Shown one piece after another: positions 59,971-64,000 of a stretch of 64,000 nucleotides of DNA. Source of the DNA: DATAUD01 sp036501665. GTDB taxonomy: Bacteria; Verrucomicrobiota; Verrucomicrobiia; Limisphaerales; Palsa-1400. Position 1 is the stretch's first letter; every line of letters starts with the position of its first letter. Under the pieces are notes generated by a model. The model did no database searches, was not told the DNA's origin, and saw only the letters and a list, made by a program, of their open reading frames with translations. The stretch is from NCBI GenBank assembly GCA_036501665.1, contig DASXZW010000084.1, forward strand, positions 1 to 64,000, given 5' to 3'. The translations under genes and the position numbers were made by a program.

Positions 59971-60078
59971 TTAAGCAGAGCAGCAATTGCGCCTTTCCGG
60001 AGACGACTGCGGCGGCGAGATGCACCAATTCTCCTCTCATCCGTGCCATCCGTGAAATCCGTGGTTGAGCTTCCACTT

Positions 60079-60762
60079 TCATCGGCTCAACCCCGATTCC
60101 GACGGCGACCCCGCCCCCCGCGACGCATCCAACTTGACAGGCGCAGCCGCCGATTGCGCCGGATGCGCCATCAATTCAACATTCGTCGCCGCCGCCTCCA
60201 ACTCAAACTGCAACCGCGTCACGCGCCCGCTGAAATAATTGTAAGGAATCAGCGCAAAAATCGCGATCCCCAGCCCGCACGCCGTCGCGATCAACGCCTC
60301 GCCGATTCCTCCCGTCACTGTCGCCACCGCCAACTCCGCGCTGCCAATGCTCAAAAACGCCCGCATCAACCCCGTCACCGTCCCCAACAAACCAAGCAAC
60401 GGCGCGAGCGTCACCAGCGTGTCCATCACTGTCAAGAATCGCCCCGCCCGCTCCAACTCAATCCCCGCCGCCAATTGCAGCGCCCCCTGCATCGAAGTAT
60501 GAGCATGTTCCAGCCCCGAATGAATCGTCCGAATGATCGGGTCGCTCGACCCTTCCGCCAATTTTGTCGCTGCGGGAATATCGCCATTCTCCACCGCGCC
60601 AAGAACCTGCGCCAGCCTCCGCGGATCGCGACGCCGTCCCTCCCGCAGCCACCAAAACGACCGCTCCCCCACCACCGCCACCGCCGCCAAAGCCGCGCAA
60701 AGAATCGGCCACATCACCGGCCCGCCCTTGAGAAAAAACCCAACCAAAATATTCGCCATCAT
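60079..60762 (-). CDS. MotA/TolQ/ExbB proton-channel family protein
   Basis: 227 residues with three membrane helices: 'GGPVMWPILCAALAAVAVVGERSFWW', 'TVMDTLVTLAPLLGLLGTVTGLMRAFLSIG' and 'TVTGGIGEALIATACGLGIAIFALIPYNYFSGRV'. This is the ExbB family pattern with conserved GLLGTVxG and TAxGLxxAI blocks. It forms the proton-driven stator with the two ExbD proteins. Confidence 0.93.
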   Translation of the reverse strand: MMANILVGFFLKGGPVMWPILCAALAAVAVVGERSFWWLREGRRRDPRRLAQVLGAVENGDIPAATKLAEGSSDPIIRTIHSGLEHAHTSMQGALQLAAGIELERAGRFLTVMDTLVTLAPLLGLLGTVTGLMRAFLSIGSAELAVATVTGGIGEALIATACGLGIAIFALIPYNYFSGRVTRLQFELEAAATNVELMAHPAQSAAAPVKLDASRGAGSPSESGLSR

Positions 60763-60774
60763 AAATTATTATCC

Positions 60775-60806
60775 GGTAGGGCGGTGCTGCGTCGCCGCCC
60801 AAATAT
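60775..60806. repeat. GGTAGGGCGGTGCTGC hairpin repeat (copy B3)
   Basis: GGTAGGGCGGTGCTGCGTCG then CCGCCC, 12 bases upstream of the exbB start on the minus strand. Confidence 0.8.
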
Positions 60807-60915
60807 CTTTTTTCAACGCGGCAGCAACCACAATTGCGGTGCAAGTCCTATATTGTGCTGCCTCTGCCGCGAGGCCCTAAAATCTCTTGTCAATACCATC
60901 TCTCTCATTTCTCCC

Positions 60916-61611
60916 TTACAACTTGTAATGAATCGGCACCTTAAAAACATGACTCCCCCCAATCGGCGGCTGAATCCAACGCCGCTTAATCCACTCCCGC
61001 GCCGTCCGATCCAACAACGCCGACCCCGATGACTCCGTAACCGTCACCGTCTGAACCGCCCCAACATCATTCACCGTGATAAGAATTTGAACCGTCCCCT
61101 GCTCCCCCAACTGCTGCGCTACCTCTGGATAAGGCGGCTTCGGTCGATCCCCGCTGTCGCCCGTATCCGTCGTCGATGTTGGCGGCACAGGCGCTTTGCT
61201 CACGGTCGCCTGCGGCTGCAACTCCACCGGCGGCGGCGCGGGTGCGGCGGCCACCGGCACCAACAAATTCCCAATCGTCGGCACCGAAAAACTGATCGCG
61301 GGCGTATTTAACGTCACCGCCACAATCCTCGGTGCCATCTCCTTCTGATCATCTGACTGCGGCTCCAACTGCTTCACTTCCGTCGAAAGCGGAGGCGTCA
61401 CCGTCGGCTCAATGATCACCGGAATCGCCTGCTCAATCGGCGCTGGCCGCTTCGGTTCCGGCAAATGCGACCTCGCCCCGACGACCCCGATGACCAGGAA
61501 AAAAATGCACACCGAATTCACCCACGCCAGCCGTCGATTCGCATCCTGCTCCGGCGTCGGGAAACAAACCCGCGCCAGCTCAGACTTCAATCGATAAGCG
61601 CCTGCGTCCAT
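60916..61611 (-). CDS. TonB-family energy transducer
   Basis: 231 residues. An N-terminal membrane helix (about 27-45, 'WVNSVCIFFLVIGVVGARS'), a Pro-rich periplasmic linker, and a TonB C-terminal domain (145-231, 'KPPYPEVAQQLGEQGTVQILITVNDVGAVQTVTVTESSGSALLDRTAREWIKRRW'). It should couple ExbB/ExbD to outer-membrane receptors, one of which begins at the right edge of the window. It is followed by exbB, two exbD genes and a coiled-coil gene on the same strand. Confidence 0.9.
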   Translation of the reverse strand: MDAGAYRLKSELARVCFPTPEQDANRRLAWVNSVCIFFLVIGVVGARSHLPEPKRPAPIEQAIPVIIEPTVTPPLSTEVKQLEPQSDDQKEMAPRIVAVTLNTPAISFSVPTIGNLLVPVAAAPAPPPVELQPQATVSKAPVPPTSTTDTGDSGDRPKPPYPEVAQQLGEQGTVQILITVNDVGAVQTVTVTESSGSALLDRTAREWIKRRWIQPPIGGSHVFKVPIHYKL

Positions 61612-61681
61612 ACGACAATTCCTCGAATAACCAACCCTTCACCAATCATTACAGGAGTTCACGAACACAATTCCGTTTCCC

Positions 61682-61714
61682 TCCTAATCCTAATCATAAT
61701 CATAATCGTAATCC
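61682..61714. repeat. GATTAN hexamer repeat (copy A5)
   Basis: On the minus strand GATTACGATTATGATTATGA followed by GATTAGGAGG, about 70 bases upstream of the tonB-type start. Confidence 0.85.
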
Positions 61715-61806
61715 TCAGAGACCGTTCAAAAACCAGCATGCCCCAACCACCCACCACCCCGCTTGCGGCAAATTGCCAAAAACTATCGCCAAATTGCGCC
61801 GTCTCA

Positions 61807-61840
61807 TTCTTCGTTTCCTTCGTTCCCTTGGTGTAAAAAT
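61807..61840 (-). repeat. GGGAACGAAGGAAAC repeat after a stop codon (copy E2)
   Basis: On the minus strand CCAAGGGAACGAAGGAAACG, about ten bases after the stop of the Y-family polymerase gene. Confidence 0.75.
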
Positions 61841-61850
61841 TTCTTCCGCA

Positions 61851-63203
61851 TCAATGTTTAAACTGGTGTTGCTTGCTGACCTTCGCCAGCCGCTGCTCCC
61901 ACTCGCCCTTGTGCGCCAGCGGATCAGCGTCCGTCCCCCAAAGCTTCTTGATCATCTCGCGCTGCGGCACAAACGGACATTTCGCCTTGGGCGTTTGATG
62001 CGCATTATCCAAAACGCGCAAAGCCAGTTGCGCCCCGGTCATCAAGGCGGGCTTGTCCGGCCGGCTGAACTGCTCGTTCACCCGGTGCGTCGCCTCATCC
62101 AGAGCGCCCCAACGTTCCGCCGGACTGACGCCCCAAAGCGTCGGCTGCGTGTCAAGAGTAGCAAGATTCCAAAAGCCCAGCCGAATCTGCCGCACCGGCT
62201 TGATTTGGCTGCTCATCAACTCGCGGAACAACGCCTCCAGAGTCGCGTTAATCACCGAGTTCCGAAATTGCGGATGCTCAAACCGATGACTCGCCCCGAC
62301 TTCGCTGAAATCCCGGAATCGCAAGGTCAGACTCAGTTCGCGCGCCTGCAACTGCTCGCGCCGCAATTGCCCCATCAGCCGCGTCGCCTCGCTCAGCAAA
62401 AACGTCAATGCCGCTTCATAATCCGGCTCGTCGTGAGGCAGCGTGGTGTTGCTCGAAATCGACTTGCGGTCCTTGACCTCAAGCAGCAACGGCTCCTGCC
62501 AGCAACCATTCGCAAACAACCACAATTGCTGCCCCCAAATCCCGAACTTTTGCCGCAGCATCGTCGATTGCAATTTCGCCACGTCGCCAAACGTGTGCGC
62601 GCCCAACCCCGCCAGCGCACGCTCGCGATTCTTGGCGATACCGGACAGTTCCCGCACCGGGCGATCCTTGAGAAATTCCTTTTCCTGCCCGGGCGGAACT
62701 TCCAGAAACCCCGGCTTGGCCGCGTCAGTGGTCAACTTCGCAAGTCGCGGAGAATTGGCCAACCCGCCCGACACCGGCAACCCCACCTCCTCGCGAATCC
62801 GCTGGCCGATCCCCTTGATGTAATCCATCGGCGTCGTGTTTCGCCAAACGTGCGCGTCCATCGTCGTGAAATCCAGGAACCCTTCATCAATCGAGATCGG
62901 CGTCAGCGTCGGCGAATACTGTTCCAGAATGCGGAACATCTCCTCCGAAAGCCGCCGGTATTCCTCGTAGTGCGGACGGCACAAAACGCCCTTCGGACAA
63001 AGCCGCGCCGCCTCGAAGCAAGCCATCCCCGTCTTCACGCCCGATTTTTTCGCCACGTTATTGGCCGCGATCACAATTCCATCCCCGCGCCGCCCGCCGC
63101 CCACCCACACCGGACGCCCCTCCAGCTTGCGATCAAGCGCAATTTCACAACTGGCGAAAAAACTATCGCCATCCATATGTAAAATGCGATTCATCCGGCT
63201 CAT
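61851..63203 (-). CDS. Y-family DNA polymerase (DinB/ImpB-like)
   Basis: About 450 residues. 'ILHMDGDSFFASCEIALDRKLEGRPVWVGG' has the first catalytic Asp and steric gate region, 'YRRLSEEMFRILEQYSPTLTPISIDEGFLDFT' has the SIDE-x-FLD catalytic pair, and 'VRELSGIAKNRERALAGLGAHTFGDVAKL' the helix-hairpin-helix. A little-finger domain and a 60-residue C-terminal extension follow. Error-prone bypass synthesis is the family role. The start may be ATG 63203 or 63194. It sits between the outer-membrane receptor and the tonB gene but is unrelated in function. Repeat B4 precedes it. Confidence 0.92.
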   Translation of the reverse strand: MSRMNRILHMDGDSFFASCEIALDRKLEGRPVWVGGGRRGDGIVIAANNVAKKSGVKTGMACFEAARLCPKGVLCRPHYEEYRRLSEEMFRILEQYSPTLTPISIDEGFLDFTTMDAHVWRNTTPMDYIKGIGQRIREEVGLPVSGGLANSPRLAKLTTDAAKPGFLEVPPGQEKEFLKDRPVRELSGIAKNRERALAGLGAHTFGDVAKLQSTMLRQKFGIWGQQLWLFANGCWQEPLLLEVKDRKSISSNTTLPHDEPDYEAALTFLLSEATRLMGQLRREQLQARELSLTLRFRDFSEVGASHRFEHPQFRNSVINATLEALFRELMSSQIKPVRQIRLGFWNLATLDTQPTLWGVSPAERWGALDEATHRVNEQFSRPDKPALMTGAQLALRVLDNAHQTPKAKCPFVPQREMIKKLWGTDADPLAHKGEWEQRLAKVSKQHQFKH

Positions 63204-63219
63204 TCGTGCCAATCAATTC

Positions 63220-63262
63220 GGTAGGGCGGTGCTGCGCCGCCGCCCAAATATTTCCGGCAATG
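63220..63262. repeat. GGTAGGGCGGTGCTGC hairpin repeat (copy B4)
   Basis: GGTAGGGCGGTGCTGCGCCG then CCGCCC, followed by AAATATTTCCGGCAATGCGG, about 20 bases upstream of the polymerase start on the minus strand. It shares GCCGCCCAAATAT with copy B3. Confidence 0.8.
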
Positions 63263-63401
63263 CGGGCACACTAGACCGATCCCTATCACAGGCAAGAAGG
63301 ACATGCCCTCCGCCCACCAATTTATTTTTCCACCCCGTCCACAAAGTCCACGTCCCATTCTCCGCGCCCTCCGCGCCACCGCGCGAGAATTCTTCCGCGG
63401 A

Positions 63402-63438
63402 GTTTCTTCGTTCCCTTCGTTTCCTTATGTTAAATTTT
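63402..63438 (-). repeat. GGGAACGAAGGAAAC-like repeat after a stop codon (copy E3)
   Basis: On the minus strand ATAAGGAAACGAAGGGAACG, about ten bases after the barrel stop codon, then CTCCGCGG and GGCGCGGAGGGCGCGGAG. The remaining intergenic sequence to B4 holds a G/C-rich direct repeat of 'GCGCGGAG'. Confidence 0.7.
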
Positions 63439-63444
63439 CTTTCT

Positions 63445-64000
63445 CTAAAACGCATACGTCACCGATCCAAACACCCCCCGCCTCTCCCCGTACTGCGCCG
63501 CATTCACCCCCACGCCGCTTCCAGTCCGCAACGGATAAACGTTATCCGTCACATTGATCACGTCCACCCGTAACTTCAAATGCTCCTTCCCGCTCCATTT
63601 AATTCCCTCTTCAACGCCCATGCCAATGGAGTAATACGCGCCTACATCCGAACCATTCGGAATCGGGTCCGCCCCGTCGGTTCCTGGAATCACCCCCGGC
63701 CCATCCTGCCGAAGCCCGCTCCCATAAAGCGCATCCACAAAAAATCGTGTCGCCGAATGGTTCGATTGCTTCCAAACATAATCCGCCCCAAACGACCCCG
63801 TCACCCGCTGGTCATGGTCCAGGTAAATCCAATGATTGTTGACATAATTGATCGTCGCTTGATCGCCCCAAAGAAATTGCGCCGTTTGCGCCCCTCGCCC
63901 CTGGGCAACCGAATAAGCCACGTTCGCGTAAGTCGAAAAACCGCCCAGCGTATAATTCGCCGTGAACTCCACCCCTCGCACGCGCCCCTCCGTATAATTA
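63445..64000 (-). CDS. Outer-membrane beta-barrel protein, C-terminal part (TonB-dependent receptor-like), runs off the window
   Basis: The minus-strand frame is open from the window edge to 63445, about 185 residues. It shows alternating beta-barrel strands ('EFTANYTLGGFSTYANVAYSVAQ', 'QRVTGSFGADYVWKQSNHSATRFFVDALYG', 'HLKLRVDVINVTDNVYPLR') and ends 'GVFGSVTYAF', a terminal Phe typical of BAM-assembled proteins; 'DVINVTDN' and 'GERRGVFGSVTYAF' match the end of TonB-dependent receptors. The plug and N-terminus lie outside the window. Confidence 0.85.
   Translation of the reverse strand, partial: NYTEGRVRGVEFTANYTLGGFSTYANVAYSVAQGRGAQTAQFLWGDQATINYVNNHWIYLDHDQRVTGSFGADYVWKQSNHSATRFFVDALYGSGLRQDGPGVIPGTDGADPIPNGSDVGAYYSIGMGVEEGIKWSGKEHLKLRVDVINVTDNVYPLRTGSGVGVNAAQYGERRGVFGSVTYAF

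Noticed and set aside
61773..63182. 469-codon open frame on the plus strand
   Set aside because: Antisense to the Y-family polymerase gene, which has all catalytic motifs; the plus-strand product is low-complexity Arg/Leu/Pro.

Overview
The window looks like a piece of chromosome from a member of the Verrucomicrobiota, probably near the Pedosphaera/Limisphaera group. This is inferred from: a pseudopilin of the MKAFTLVELLVVIAIIAVLAG type, a glycine-rich RRM protein, a PPi-type phosphofructokinase, a giant DUF11 surface protein with an 'SDGDGYSNYAEYVFGTDP'-type tail, a TonB-ExbB-ExbD-ExbD locus, and many short palindromic or hexameric repeats between genes. Genes are densely packed with many 1-4 nt overlaps. 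No rRNA, tRNA or CRISPR array was seen, and no gap without a gene exceeds about 300 bases.

Layout. 1-7.3 kb: 5' end of an IS200-type transposase, secreted FKBP isomerase, PPi-PFK, rsmI, RRM protein, glycolate-oxidase-like flavoprotein with DUF2007 partner, and two VapBC-like modules (the first toxin carries an in-frame stop). 7.3-10.7 kb: a coupled run of queE, class III aminotransferase, rsmA and a Nudix hydrolase. 10.9-15.2 kb: a two-gene membrane system made of a GrpE-like membrane protein and a 1173-residue protein with a LanKC-like N-terminal domain, an nSTAND-like NTPase, a transmembrane helix, a coiled coil and a FecR-like domain. 15.4-24.6 kb: methyltransferase, MBOAT/SGNH acetylation pair, UPF0175 antitoxin with a decayed PIN partner, YncE-like propeller, a phosphatase-RpiB-GlyA triple fusion, and rho. 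24.6-35 kb: BatD-TPR-SH3 fusion, giant surface protein, DnaJ-like chaperone, TatD, SufE, DprA. 35-64 kb, almost all on the minus strand: ABC transporter with pseudopilin, an ArdC-like HExxH protein coupled to a MASE1 hybrid kinase and ileS, a LOG protein (plus strand), a duplicated DUF3857/transglutaminase protein, nth, the transglutaminase-DUF2126 / alpha-E / circularly permuted ATP-grasp cluster with a second PFK inside it, the TonB system, a Y-family polymerase, and the end of an outer-membrane barrel.

Themes. Core housekeeping genes are interleaved with accessory modules. Two of three toxin-antitoxin loci keep the antitoxin while the toxin is broken. At least five dispersed repeat families occur with a strong position bias: GATTAN hexamer arrays, GGTAGGG-bounded hairpins and GGAGGAGAGGG hairpins lie just upstream of start codons, while a GGGAACGAAGGAAACG-like repeat lies just after stop codons. 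The most unusual protein-level observations are the LanKC-N/nSTAND/FecR protein with its GrpE-like partner and the LMW-PTP-RpiB-GlyA fusion.
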